Shown piece by piece: positions 33,190 to 42,474 of a stretch of DNA of 64,000 bases. The stretch's first letter is position 1, and each line of letters opens with the position of its first letter. The stretch is from Caballeronia temeraria (GTDB lineage Bacteria; Pseudomonadota; Gammaproteobacteria; Burkholderiales; Burkholderiaceae). A model generated the notes under the pieces. The model had not been told where the DNA came from. It did no database searches and saw only the letters and a list, made by a program, of their open reading frames with translations. Location of the stretch: positions 62,001 through 126,000 of the forward strand of contig NZ_FCOI02000020.1 of the NCBI RefSeq assembly GCF_001544795.2. The letters are read 5' to 3'. The position numbers and the translations under genes were made by a program.

Positions 33190-35415
33190 TCAGCGCGCGA
33201 CCGAGAGCCGCCAGTTGCCCATCAGATCGAAGGGCGCCCAGTAGAACGGATGCGCGAACCGCTTGTCGGCGAGCACGGCGAGCTGCGCGTCGCGCATCGC
33301 GTCGATGGCTTCCGCGCCCTTCGTGAGCGAGCCGTAGAACGTGCGCATCGTGAGTGCGGTCGATTCATCGGCGACGGGCCACATCGACACGAGCAGCGCC
33401 GACGCGCCCGCGTAGAAAAACGCGCGCGTGAAGCCCATGATTTCGTCACCGCGCTCGATGCGTCCGAGCGCCGTTTCGCACGCCGACAAGGTGACGAGCG
33501 CGACCGAATCGAACTTCAGGTTGTAGATGTCTTGGGCGAGCATCGGATCGGGGCCGTCGGCGGGTTGCTTCGCGGGCGCGAGCAGCACGCGCGAATGCAG
33601 CGGATCGATGGTGTCGGCCTGCGCGTGCGTCGCCACGTGAACGATGCGGCCGGCGGGCGCGTTGTCGCTGAAAGTCTTGCGCGTGACATCGCCTTGCACG
33701 AAGGTTTCGCGCTGCGCGAACAGCGGGCCGATCGCGCGGACTTCGGCTTCGGCGCCGGGCAGATCGAATTCCGGCGCGATGCGCGGATTGCCGAACGCGA
33801 CGAGATTGCTCGCGATGCGCTGCTGCCGCCGCACGAGTTGCACCGCGATGCTCGCCGAGGGCGCGAGCGCGAGCGCGTGCCGCTGAATCAGGAATCCCTG
33901 CGCATTCCTCAACGCCTGAAACGGCATGTAATGCAGCGCGCCGTTCGGCACGACGACGAGCCGCTCGTTCGCGCGCAGGCCGAGCGGCTGGATCAGCAGC
34001 GCATCGAGCTTCGCGCCGTACGTCAGCGCCTGGGGCCGTCCGCGGATGATCGACGTGCGGAAATCGCTGACGGCGAGCGTCATCTCCTTGCGCGGAATCG
34101 GCAGCGTGAAGCCCTGAATGCCGTCGCGGCGCACGACCCACGCGATCATCCGGTCCGGCAAGCCGTGATATTCGACGATCGCCTCGCCGGGCGCGAGCGC
34201 GCTCTTCACGTCGTCGAGCGAGAGCGCGCGGCCGTTGAGCTGCGTTTCGTCGACGTTCGTCGCGAGCCGGTTGCGCACGACATCGAGCAGCGCGCGGCTG
34301 CGGCTCTTTTCCGAGAGCGTCCAGGCGAGCGCATAGTCGCCGTCCTCGACGACGAGCGCGATCGTTTCCTCGAAGACCGTCTGGGTATCGGAGAACAGGC
34401 CGGTCTTGAACTCGTCGCTGCGAAAACGCGCGCGGATGGTTTCGGAGTCGTCGAGCGCGGTGAGCCACGCCTCGCGCGCCTTCTGGCGCTCGCCGAGCGC
34501 GAGGTACGCGCGGCCCATGCCTTCGTGCGCCCAGAGGTTGTCGTAGCTCGCGTCCGTGCCGCCTTTCGTCGCGCTCGCGGTGAAGGCGTCGAGCGCCGCC
34601 CGCGGCTGGTTTTCCGCGAGCAGCAGATTGCCTTCGATGCGCTTGTAGAGCGGCGCGAGCAAGGTTTCCTGCACGTTGCTCGTCTGCTCGAACGTGGCGC
34701 GCGCGCCCGCCGCGTCGCCGGTGGCGATCTGCGCGTTGGTGATCGAGAGCAGGACCATCGGCTTGTAACGCGGCGAGGCCGTCGCGAGCGCCGCGCGATA
34801 TTCGGTCAGCGCGCCGGCCGCATCGCCGCGCCGCGCCGCGATATCGCCGAGCACCTTGTGCGCGGGCGCGAGCACTTGCTGGGGATTCTTCTCGCCCTGC
34901 GCGATGGCTTCCTTCGCGTAACGCTCGGCGTCGTCGAGATCGCCGGCGTAGCTGTAGGCGATCGCCAGATCGCGGCGCGACAAGGCGGCGAGGTTCGCGT
35001 TCTCCGTCTGCCGCGCGACGACGAGCGCCCGCGACGCCGCCTCGATGCTCTCGCGGAAATCGCCGCGCTCGGCCGCCGCGACGGACATGCTGCAGTACGC
35101 GTAGCCGTCGAGCTTGACCTGATCGCGCGCGAGCAGCAGCCGTCCTTCCTGCGACAGCGTCGCGATGGTTTCGGCATCGCGTACGCGGGCTTCGGCCTGG
35201 CGCGCGGCGGGCGTGAGGGCTTCGTCGCTCTGCGTGCCTTGCGGTTTCTGCACGTTCGGCGCGGTTCTCACGCCCGGCGTGCCTTGTCCACGCGCGCCCG
35301 GCGCGGCCAGCGCCAGCGCGCCCAGCGCCGCCAGCAGCGCGAGCGCCGTGCAAAGCCGCCTGGCCGCATCGCCGGCTGCAATACGGGCCGGCGCGATCCG
35401 TTCGATCGGTTTCAC
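33190..35415 (-). CDS. TPR-CHAT caspase-like protein
   Basis: This 741-residue protein has an N-terminal signal-like segment (TALALLAALGALALAAPGARG), then TPR-like helices (about 60-350) including ALSRRDLAIAYSYAGDLDDAE. The C-terminal CHAT domain carries the caspase-like dyad His597 (VHVATHA) and Cys646 (SACETALG), both present. CHAT proteases cleave specific partners and are often linked to TPS adhesin loci. I chose the GTG at 35415, preceded by GAGGAG at seven bases, over an ATG 46 codons upstream that overlaps the divergent promoter. It heads the CHAT-tpsB-tpsA-tssA unit. Periplasmic location is inferred from the signal-like segment. Confidence 0.85.
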   Translation of the reverse strand: MKPIERIAPARIAAGDAARRLCTALALLAALGALALAAPGARGQGTPGVRTAPNVQKPQGTQSDEALTPAARQAEARVRDAETIATLSQEGRLLLARDQVKLDGYAYCSMSVAAAERGDFRESIEAASRALVVARQTENANLAALSRRDLAIAYSYAGDLDDAERYAKEAIAQGEKNPQQVLAPAHKVLGDIAARRGDAAGALTEYRAALATASPRYKPMVLLSITNAQIATGDAAGARATFEQTSNVQETLLAPLYKRIEGNLLLAENQPRAALDAFTASATKGGTDASYDNLWAHEGMGRAYLALGERQKAREAWLTALDDSETIRARFRSDEFKTGLFSDTQTVFEETIALVVEDGDYALAWTLSEKSRSRALLDVVRNRLATNVDETQLNGRALSLDDVKSALAPGEAIVEYHGLPDRMIAWVVRRDGIQGFTLPIPRKEMTLAVSDFRTSIIRGRPQALTYGAKLDALLIQPLGLRANERLVVVPNGALHYMPFQALRNAQGFLIQRHALALAPSASIAVQLVRRQQRIASNLVAFGNPRIAPEFDLPGAEAEVRAIGPLFAQRETFVQGDVTRKTFSDNAPAGRIVHVATHAQADTIDPLHSRVLLAPAKQPADGPDPMLAQDIYNLKFDSVALVTLSACETALGRIERGDEIMGFTRAFFYAGASALLVSMWPVADESTALTMRTFYGSLTKGAEAIDAMRDAQLAVLADKRFAHPFYWAPFDLMGNWRLSVAR

Positions 35416-35485
35416 CAATGCGCTCCTCGAAGACCGTCGTCGTGCACCGGCGCAACCGGACAGCTCCGGCGCGGTGCCATCAGTA

Positions 35486-35510
35486 GACGAAACACCTCGA
35501 CGGTTTTGAA
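35486..35510 (-). promoter_or_regulatory. Promoter-like element for CHAT-tpsB-tpsA-tssA
   Basis: Minus strand: TTCAAAA at 35510-35504, 14 bases, CGTC at 35489-35486 followed by TACT. The GTG start of the CHAT gene is 70 bases downstream. It shares the T4-G-A4 core with the divergent tssJ copy. Confidence 0.6.
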
Positions 35511-35532
35511 AAGCGCGGCGGCTTCGTTCGTC
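35506..35532 (+). promoter_or_regulatory. Promoter-like element for tssJ
   Basis: TTGAAAA at 35506-35512, 16 bases, CGTC at 35529-35532 followed by TGTT. The tssJ start is 31 bases downstream. TTTTGAAAA at 35504-35512 reads as TTTTCAAAA on the other strand, so one core serves both directions. Confidence 0.6.
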
Positions 35533-35563
35533 TGTTGAAGTGTCCGAAGACACTCACGATCCG

Positions 35564-36070
35564 ATGATGGCCATCTCACGTCTGTTCGCGCGTCTGTGCG
35601 CATCGCTCGTTTGTGCATGCGCGATCGGCGCGTGCAAGTCCCCGCCGCCGCCCGCGCCGACCATCGTGCGCATCAACGTGAATGCGCTCGACAGCGTCAA
35701 TCCCGATCACGCGGGCCGGCCGTCGCCCGTTGTCGTGCGCGTGTACGAACTGAAGACGACCGCCGCCTTCGACAGCGCCGACTTCTTCACGCTCTACGGC
35801 AAGGAGCAGGCGACGCTCGGCGGCGATCTCAACGCGAAGAACGAATTCATGCTCAAGCCGGGCGACAGCCGCAGCGTCGAGCAGACGGTGCAGCCGGGCA
35901 CGAAGTTCGTCGCGGTCGTCGCGGCGTATCGCGATATCGAGCGATCGCGCTGGCGCGTGAGCGCGCCCGTGCCGCCGAATCAGACGACGCTCCTGACCGT
36001 GCGCATCGACGCCGCCGACGTGTCCATCGCCGCGCAGCCCGCGCCGCCGGCATCGGGAAAGAAGAAGTGA
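35564..36070 (+). CDS. tssJ: T6SS outer-membrane lipoprotein TssJ
   Basis: This 168-residue lipoprotein has a signal peptide ending in the lipobox IGAC (Cys24). The TssJ beta-sandwich follows: VRINVNALDSVNPDHAGRPSPVVVRVYELK, FDSADFFTLY and a late VAAYRDIERSRWR strand. It anchors the TssJLM membrane complex to the outer membrane through TssM. The ATG pair at 35564/35567 is preferred over an earlier start that would place the signal peptide too far inside. Confidence 0.95.
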   Translation: MMAISRLFARLCASLVCACAIGACKSPPPPAPTIVRINVNALDSVNPDHAGRPSPVVVRVYELKTTAAFDSADFFTLYGKEQATLGGDLNAKNEFMLKPGDSRSVEQTVQPGTKFVAVVAAYRDIERSRWRVSAPVPPNQTTLLTVRIDAADVSIAAQPAPPASGKKK

Positions 36071-36082
36071 CGACGCGCCGGT

Positions 36083-36108
36083 TTGCAAATCCGCCGCGCT
36101 GAATCGTC
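36083..36108 (+). promoter_or_regulatory. Promoter-like element for tssKLM-tagF-ppkA
   Basis: TTGCAAA at 36083-36089, 15 bases, CGTC at 36105-36108 followed by CTTT. The tssK ATG is 35 bases downstream. It sits in the 73-base gap after tssJ and closely resembles the tssB copy. Confidence 0.65.
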
Positions 36109-36143
36109 CTTTGAGCATCGAGCCCAAGCGGACGCGAGGCACC

Positions 36144-37484
36144 ATGACCTGGCACCAACGCATGATCTGGTCCGAGGGGCTGTTCCTCGAACCCCAGCAT
36201 TTTCAGCAGCACGACCGCTTCATCGAGCATCTCGTGCGCTCGCACGCACGCGCGACCGAAGCGTGGTCGTGGGGCTGGGCCGCCGTGATGCTCGACGAGA
36301 TCGCGCTCGGGCTCGGCAAGATCGCGCTCGCGTCCGCATTCGGCGTGCTGCCGGACGGCACCGCGTTCTCCTTTCCCGACGACTTCCCCGCGCCGCCGCC
36401 GCTCGACATTCCCGCCGGCACGCGCGATGAAATCGTGCTGCTCGCGCTGCCGCTCGCGCGCGCGGGCGCCAAGGAATTCGACGCCGACGGCGATGCCGCA
36501 CAAAGCGCCGACGCACTGCGCTTTCGCACGACGGACACCTCGGTCGCCGACATCACGACGAGCACGGATCGCGTCGCGCAGATCCGCGTCGGCGCGCCGA
36601 ATCTGCGGCTGATGCTCGCGCGCGACGCCACCGGCGCCTTCGCGACCATCGGCGTGACGCGCGTGCTGGAGCGGCGCGCGGACAATCGCGTGCTGCTCGA
36701 TCCCGGCTACATCCCGCCGATGCTCCACGCGCACGCCGACCCGCGCCTCTTCGGGTACGCGCAGGAGCTCGCCGGGCTCGTGCATCAGCATGCGGACCGG
36801 CTCGCGAGCCGGCTGGCGAATCCGGGGCGCGGCGGCGTCGCGGAAATCGCCGATTTCCTGCTGCTTCAGACGCTCAACCGCTTCGAGCCGCAGTACGCGC
36901 ATCTGCTGCAGGTGCCGCTGCTGCATCCCGAACGCCTGTATCAGACGACGCTCGCGCTCGCCGGCGATCTCGCCGCGTTCGACGAGCGCCGCCGCGTGCT
37001 CGCCTATCCGCCGTATCGGCACGACGATCTCGCCGCGTCGTTCGAGCCGCTGATGCGCGACGTGCGGCAACTGATCGGCATCGTGCGCGAACCGGATGCC
37101 GTCGCCATCGAGTTGCAAAGCCGCAAGCCGGGCGTGCGCGTCGCGCTCATCAACGATCCGGAGCTCGTGAAGCACGCCGGCTTCGTGCTCGCCGCGAACG
37201 CGCAGATGCCGGGCGAAGCGCTGCGCACGCGCTTCCCGACGCAGGTCAAGATCGCGCCCGCCGAAAAGCTGCGCGATCTCGTCAATCTCGCGCTGCCGGG
37301 CATCGGATTGCGCGCGATGCCGGTCGCGCCGCGCCAGATTCCGTTTCACGCGGGCTTTTCGTACTTCGAACTGGATCGCGGCGGCGAGCTGTGGAAGGAG
37401 CTGGAGCAGACCGGCAATCTGGCGATGTATATCGCCGGCGACTTTCCCGCGCTCGAACTCGAATTCTGGGCGATCCGTCATTGA
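36144..37484 (+). CDS. tssK: T6SS baseplate-membrane connector TssK
   Basis: This 446-residue protein opens MTWHQRMIWSEGLFLEPQHFQQHDRF, the TssK hallmark, with FLLLQTLNRFEPQYAHLL in the middle. The C-terminal part has IPFHAGFSYFELDRGGELW and LELEFWAIRH. TssK trimers link the baseplate to the TssLM membrane complex. A TTG start eleven codons earlier is possible but would lie against the promoter-like element, so the ATG at 36144 with GAGG upstream is used. Confidence 0.97.
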   Translation: MTWHQRMIWSEGLFLEPQHFQQHDRFIEHLVRSHARATEAWSWGWAAVMLDEIALGLGKIALASAFGVLPDGTAFSFPDDFPAPPPLDIPAGTRDEIVLLALPLARAGAKEFDADGDAAQSADALRFRTTDTSVADITTSTDRVAQIRVGAPNLRLMLARDATGAFATIGVTRVLERRADNRVLLDPGYIPPMLHAHADPRLFGYAQELAGLVHQHADRLASRLANPGRGGVAEIADFLLLQTLNRFEPQYAHLLQVPLLHPERLYQTTLALAGDLAAFDERRRVLAYPPYRHDDLAASFEPLMRDVRQLIGIVREPDAVAIELQSRKPGVRVALINDPELVKHAGFVLAANAQMPGEALRTRFPTQVKIAPAEKLRDLVNLALPGIGLRAMPVAPRQIPFHAGFSYFELDRGGELWKELEQTGNLAMYIAGDFPALELEFWAIRH

Positions 37485-37514
37485 GCGGCGGGCTTAACGG
37501 GGCGACGGCACGAC

Positions 37515-38843
37515 ATGACGAACGACGACGATCCTTTCGCAGGCTTCGAATCCGATCAGACGATGATCAAGCCCAATCCCGGCGCGCGACGGCGTGCCGC
37601 GGCCAGCGGCGGCACGGAGGGCGCGCGTGCGCCGGCGGGCGCGGCGGCTTCGCCGTCCGGTTTCGATCAGCGCGGGTTCGACGCGGCCTTCGCGGGCGGC
37701 GGCGCGGTCAATCCGCTCGTCGCGGCCTGCGCGCCGCTGTTGCAGCTCGCGCCGCGCATCCGCGCGATGAGCGCCTGCGCCGATCCCGCCGCGCTGCACG
37801 CGTGGCTCGCGGCGGGCGTGCGCCGCTTCGAGGACGAGGCGCGCGCGCACGGCATCGCGGCGGATCAGGTGACGGCGGCGCGCTACATCGTCTGCACGAT
37901 GCTCGACGAAGCCGCGTCCGGCACGCCGTGGGGCGCGGGCGTGTGGGCGCGGCAAAGCCTGCTCGTCACGTTTCACAACGAAGCGTGGGGCGGCGAGAAG
38001 GTCTTTCAACTGCTCGCGCGGCTCGCGCAGAAACCGGCGCAGCATCTGCATCTGCTGGAACTGGCGAGCATGGTGCTCGCGCTCGGCTTCGAGGGGCGCT
38101 ATCGCGTGGCGGCGCAAGGCAGACAGACGCTCGAGGCGATCCGCGCGCGGCTTTATCAGCTGATCCGCAAGGAGCGCGGCGAACCGGAGCGCGCGCTGTC
38201 GCCGCACTGGGAAGGCGTGCCGACGGCGCGGCGGCGCACGACCGACGTTTTGCCGGTGTGGGTCGTCGGCGCGTTCGCGCTGTTGCTGCTCGCCGCCGCC
38301 TGGCTCGCGATGAGCTTCCAGCTCGGCCGCCTGTCCGATCCGGCGTTCGACACGCTCGCGTCGATCCGCGCGGGCGCGCAACGGCCGCTCGTCGTCACGC
38401 AGGCGGCGCGGCCGCGTCTGGCCGAATTCCTCGCGCAGGACATTCGCGATGGCCTCGTCGCCGTGGATGACCGCGTCGACCGCTCCGTCATCACGCTGCA
38501 TGGCGACAACGTCTTTCGCGCGGGCAGCGCTGAAATCGGCGGGCAGACGCGGCCGCTGATCGAGCGCATCGCGGCAGCGCTGAAGGCCGTGCCGGGCAAG
38601 GTGCTCGTGACGGGTCACACCGACGACCGGCCGATCCGCTCGGCGCGCTTTCCGTCGAACTGGGAGCTTTCGCAGGAACGCGCGGCGAACGTGCGCGATC
38701 TGCTCGCCGCGACCGTCGGACCCGAACGCCTGAAGTCGGAAGGCAAAGGCGACGCCGATCCCGTCGCGCCGAACGATTCGCCCGCCGGGCGCGCGCGCAA
38801 CCGCCGCGTCGAGGTGACGCTCTTCGCGAAGCCGGGAAGCTGA
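37515..38843 (+). CDS. tssL: T6SS inner-membrane protein TssL with OmpA peptidoglycan-binding domain
   Basis: This 442-residue protein has a disordered N-terminus (1-65) and a cytoplasmic DotU domain (about 65-225) with NPLVAACAPLL, YIVCTMLDEAASGTPWGAG and QSLLVTFHNEAWGGEKVF. One transmembrane helix lies at about 245-268. The OmpA-like periplasmic domain (about 330-440) has TGHTDDRPI and the N-R-R-V-E arginine that bind meso-DAP peptidoglycan. This is the fused or specialised TssL type. It is one base before tssM. Confidence 0.95.
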   Translation: MTNDDDPFAGFESDQTMIKPNPGARRRAAASGGTEGARAPAGAAASPSGFDQRGFDAAFAGGGAVNPLVAACAPLLQLAPRIRAMSACADPAALHAWLAAGVRRFEDEARAHGIAADQVTAARYIVCTMLDEAASGTPWGAGVWARQSLLVTFHNEAWGGEKVFQLLARLAQKPAQHLHLLELASMVLALGFEGRYRVAAQGRQTLEAIRARLYQLIRKERGEPERALSPHWEGVPTARRRTTDVLPVWVVGAFALLLLAAAWLAMSFQLGRLSDPAFDTLASIRAGAQRPLVVTQAARPRLAEFLAQDIRDGLVAVDDRVDRSVITLHGDNVFRAGSAEIGGQTRPLIERIAAALKAVPGKVLVTGHTDDRPIRSARFPSNWELSQERAANVRDLLAATVGPERLKSEGKGDADPVAPNDSPAGRARNRRVEVTLFAKPGS

Positions 38844-38844
38844 C

Positions 38845-41800
38845 ATGAAAAAAATCTTCGCGATCCTGTTTCATCCGGTGCTGCTGCTGATCGTCGGCTT
38901 GCTGCTGATTGCCGGCGCGATCTGGATCGCCGGGCCGCTTCTGTCGTTCGCGCGCACGTATCCGCTCGAATCGACGACGGCGCGCTTCATCGCGATCGGC
39001 TGCGTCGCGCTGCTGCTCGTGTTGCGGCACCTCTGGGCGGCGTGGCGCGCGCGGCGCACGCAGGCGGTGCTGTCGGCGGGACTGGCCGCGCCTGCCGGCA
39101 TCCCGCTTCGCGCGAGCGCGCCGCCAAGCGCCGGCGACGCCGAAGTCGCGACGCTCGGCAAGCGTTTCGACGAAGCGCTCGCCGTGCTCCGCGACGCGCG
39201 CATCACCGCGTCCGGCAGAAAACCCGGCTGGCGCGACTGGGTGACGCTCTCGGGCCGGCAATATCTGTATCAGTTGCCGTGGTACATGTTTATCGGCGCG
39301 CCGGGCGCGGGCAAGACCACGGCGCTCGTGCATTCGGGCTTGCGCTTTCCGCTCGCCGAGCGCTTCGGCACCGACCGGATTCGCGGCGTCGGCGGCACGC
39401 GCAATTGCGACTGGTGGTTCACCGACGACGCCGTGCTCATCGACACGGCCGGCCGCTACACGACGCACGAAAGCGACCGCGACACCGATCAGACCGCGTG
39501 GCAAGGCTTTCTCGCGCTCCTGAAAAAGACGCGCCCGCGCCAGCCGATCAACGGCGTGCTGCTGACGCTCGCCGTCCCCGATCTGCTCGCCGCGACGCCC
39601 GCGAGCACGGACGAGACGGCATCGATCCTGCGCGCCCGCTTGCGCGAATTGACGAAGGCGTTCGGCACGCGTTTTCCGGTCTACGTGCTGGTCACGAAGA
39701 CGGATCTGCTCGCGGGATTCACCGAATTTTTCGCGGACATGCCGAAGGACGAGCGCGCGCAGGTCTTCGGCTTCACGTTTCCCTTCGATCCGAAACACAC
39801 GCTCGCCGATGCGGATTTCCGCGCGCGCGTCGATGCCGAACTGGATGCGCTCGAAGCGCGTCTCGTCGCGCGCCTGCCCGATCGTCTGAATGCCGAGAGC
39901 GGGCTGGCGCAGCGCGCGGCGATCATGGGATTTCCGCAGCAGTTCGCGGCGGCGAAACCGCTGCTCGCCGAAGCCTTGCACGCGACGTTCGTGCAGTCGA
40001 AACACGAGGACATGCCGCTGCTGCGCGGCGTCTATTTCACGAGCGGCACGCAGGAAGGCACGCCGATCGACCGCGTGCTCGGCTCGCTTGCGCGCGCGTT
40101 CGGCATCGAGCGCGGCGTGCAGCCGCCGCGTCCGTCGAGCGGGCGCAGCTACTTCATCGAGCGGCTGCTGACGCAGGTCGTGTTCGCGGAACAAGGGCTC
40201 GCCGGATCGAACCTGCAATGGGCGCGCAGGCGTCATCTGTGGCGGCTCGGCGCGTATGCGGCGATCGCGGCCGTGACGGCGGGCGTGCTCGCGCTCTGGG
40301 GCACGAGCTATCTGCGCAATCGCGCGTATGTCGCGAACGTCGAGCAGACCGCGCATGCGGCGAAGGAAGCCGTCGCGGGGACATCGGCGGCGGGAACGCA
40401 GCTCGTCGCGCTGTTACCGCTGCTCTCGGCGGTCCGCCATCTCGCCTCGACGCCGCAGGTCGATGCCGCGCATCCGCCCGTCGCGATGCAATTTGGCCTG
40501 TGGCAAGGCGCGAAGCTCGACGCCGCCGCGACCGGCGCTTACGAGCGCCTCCTGACCGATCTGTTCCTGCCGAAGCTCGCGGCGCGCATCGAGGAACAGG
40601 CGCGCAGCGCGAGCCCCGCGAACGCCGGCTACGCGTACGAAGCCCTTAAGGCGTATCTGATGCTGAACCAGCCCGACCATCAGGATGCCGATGCGCTCAA
40701 GGCGTGGATTCTCACCGACTGGGAGCGCTCGCTGCCGCGCGACATCGGCAACGAGGAACGCGCCGCGCTCGCCGGTCATCTCGATGCGCTCTTCGCGCGC
40801 GGCCTCGTGCATCCGAATCTGCCGTTCGACGAGCGCCTCGTCGCGCATTTGCGCGCGATGCTCGCCGGGAGCACGCTCGCCCAGCGCGTGTATGGGCGCG
40901 TGAAGCAGCAAGGCGCAGGGGCGGACTATCCGGAGTTCACCGTCGCGCATGCGGGCGGGCCGAATGCATCGCTCGTCTTCACGCGTGCGAGCGGCGCGCC
41001 GCTCACGCGCGGCGTGCCCGGCCTCTATTCGTTCGACGGCTATCACAAGGCGTTTCTGAAAGCCGTCGATGACACCGCCGCGCAGCTCGCCGCCGAAGAA
41101 CCGTGGGTGCTCGGCATCCGCGATCAGAGCGGCCTGCCGCAAGGCGATCCGGCCGCGATGCAACGTCTCACCGAAGACGTGCGGCTCCTGTACTTGCAGG
41201 ATTACGCGCGCATCTGGACGGAATTCCTGAACGATATCCGCATCGTGCATGCGGACTCGCTGTCGCAATCGACGCAGATCGCGCGCATTCTCTCCGCGCC
41301 CGATTCGCCGCTCGCCGCGCTCTCGAAGGCGGCGTCGCGCGAAACGACGCTCGGCGCGAAGCCCGAAGCCGAGACGACCGTCGTGGATCGCGCGAACGAC
41401 AAGATCGGCGCGGCGCGCGACAAGCTGCTGAAGGTCATCCGCGGGCCCGATCCGACGCAAATCGCCACCGTCGCGCCGGGCGCGCAGCTCGAAAGCATCG
41501 TCGATGACCGGTTCACCGGACTGCGCGCGCTCGTCACGAGTCCGGGCGCGGGCCAGGCCGCGCCGATCGCGCAGACGCTCGCCGTCATCAACGACGTCTA
41601 CACGTATCTCAGCGCCACCGACGAAGCCCTGCAGCAAAAGACCGCGCCGCCGCCGTCGGACGCGCCCGCGAAGCTGCGCTCGCTCGCGCCGCGCATGCCC
41701 GAGCCGATCCGCACCGCGCTGCTCGATCTCGGCAGCCAGGGCGCGGGGCAGGCGCAGCAGGCGCGGCGCGTGAATCTGTCGGCGGATCTGAAGGAATCGA

Positions 41801-42474
41801 TTTCGTCCTTCTGCAATCGCGCGGTGAGCGGGCGTTATCCGTTCGATCCGGATTCCGGGCGCGACGTGCTGCCCGAGGATTTCGGCACGCTGTTCGCGCC
41901 GGGCGGCAAGTTCGACGACTTCTTCCAGAAGAACCTCGCGCCCGACGTCGACGTGTCCGCGAAGCCGTGGGCGTTCAAGAAGTCGGATTCGTCGGCGTCG
42001 CAGATCAGCCCGTCCGGGCTCGCGCAGTTCGAGCGCGCCGCGACGATCCGCGGCGTGTTCTTCCGCGGCGGCGGCAAGACGCCCGCGCTCGCATTGCAGT
42101 TCAAGCCGCTCGACATGGACCCGACGATCCTCTCCTTCACGCTCGACGTCGACGGGCAAGTGCTCACCTACGCGCACGGCCCGCAGATCGCCACCGCGAT
42201 CCAATGGCCCGGCACGCGCGGTTCGGGACGCGTGAGCCTGCAACTGACGCCGCCGCCCACGAGCGGCGCGCGCAATCTCGTATTCGAAGGACCGTGGGCG
42301 CTCTTTCGCATGTTCGACCGGCTCGACGTGCAGCCGACCGAACAGCCGGAGCGCTTCATCGTCACGTTCGATGTCGAAGGGCGCAAGACGCGCTTCGAAG
42401 TGACGGCGAACAGCGTCGAGAATCCGTTCCGGCTCGCGGATCTGCGCGCATTTTCCTGTCCGGAGCGGCTATGA
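38845..42474 (+). CDS. tssM: T6SS inner-membrane protein TssM (IcmF)
   Basis: This 1209-residue protein has two N-terminal transmembrane helices (about 9-35 and 48-65), a cytoplasmic NTPase-like domain with Walker A GAPGAGKTT near residue 151, DTAGRY and later TKTD-type motifs, and a third transmembrane helix near 470-490. A large periplasmic part ends in the DUF1215/TssM C-terminal beta domains (TVRGV to RLADLRAF). It forms the trans-envelope channel with TssL and TssJ. The stop overlaps the tagF start as ATGA. Confidence 0.97.
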   Translation: MKKIFAILFHPVLLLIVGLLLIAGAIWIAGPLLSFARTYPLESTTARFIAIGCVALLLVLRHLWAAWRARRTQAVLSAGLAAPAGIPLRASAPPSAGDAEVATLGKRFDEALAVLRDARITASGRKPGWRDWVTLSGRQYLYQLPWYMFIGAPGAGKTTALVHSGLRFPLAERFGTDRIRGVGGTRNCDWWFTDDAVLIDTAGRYTTHESDRDTDQTAWQGFLALLKKTRPRQPINGVLLTLAVPDLLAATPASTDETASILRARLRELTKAFGTRFPVYVLVTKTDLLAGFTEFFADMPKDERAQVFGFTFPFDPKHTLADADFRARVDAELDALEARLVARLPDRLNAESGLAQRAAIMGFPQQFAAAKPLLAEALHATFVQSKHEDMPLLRGVYFTSGTQEGTPIDRVLGSLARAFGIERGVQPPRPSSGRSYFIERLLTQVVFAEQGLAGSNLQWARRRHLWRLGAYAAIAAVTAGVLALWGTSYLRNRAYVANVEQTAHAAKEAVAGTSAAGTQLVALLPLLSAVRHLASTPQVDAAHPPVAMQFGLWQGAKLDAAATGAYERLLTDLFLPKLAARIEEQARSASPANAGYAYEALKAYLMLNQPDHQDADALKAWILTDWERSLPRDIGNEERAALAGHLDALFARGLVHPNLPFDERLVAHLRAMLAGSTLAQRVYGRVKQQGAGADYPEFTVAHAGGPNASLVFTRASGAPLTRGVPGLYSFDGYHKAFLKAVDDTAAQLAAEEPWVLGIRDQSGLPQGDPAAMQRLTEDVRLLYLQDYARIWTEFLNDIRIVHADSLSQSTQIARILSAPDSPLAALSKAASRETTLGAKPEAETTVVDRANDKIGAARDKLLKVIRGPDPTQIATVAPGAQLESIVDDRFTGLRALVTSPGAGQAAPIAQTLAVINDVYTYLSATDEALQQKTAPPPSDAPAKLRSLAPRMPEPIRTALLDLGSQGAGQAQQARRVNLSADLKESISSFCNRAVSGRYPFDPDSGRDVLPEDFGTLFAPGGKFDDFFQKNLAPDVDVSAKPWAFKKSDSSASQISPSGLAQFERAATIRGVFFRGGGKTPALALQFKPLDMDPTILSFTLDVDGQVLTYAHGPQIATAIQWPGTRGSGRVSLQLTPPPTSGARNLVFEGPWALFRMFDRLDVQPTEQPERFIVTFDVEGRKTRFEVTANSVENPFRLADLRAFSCPERL

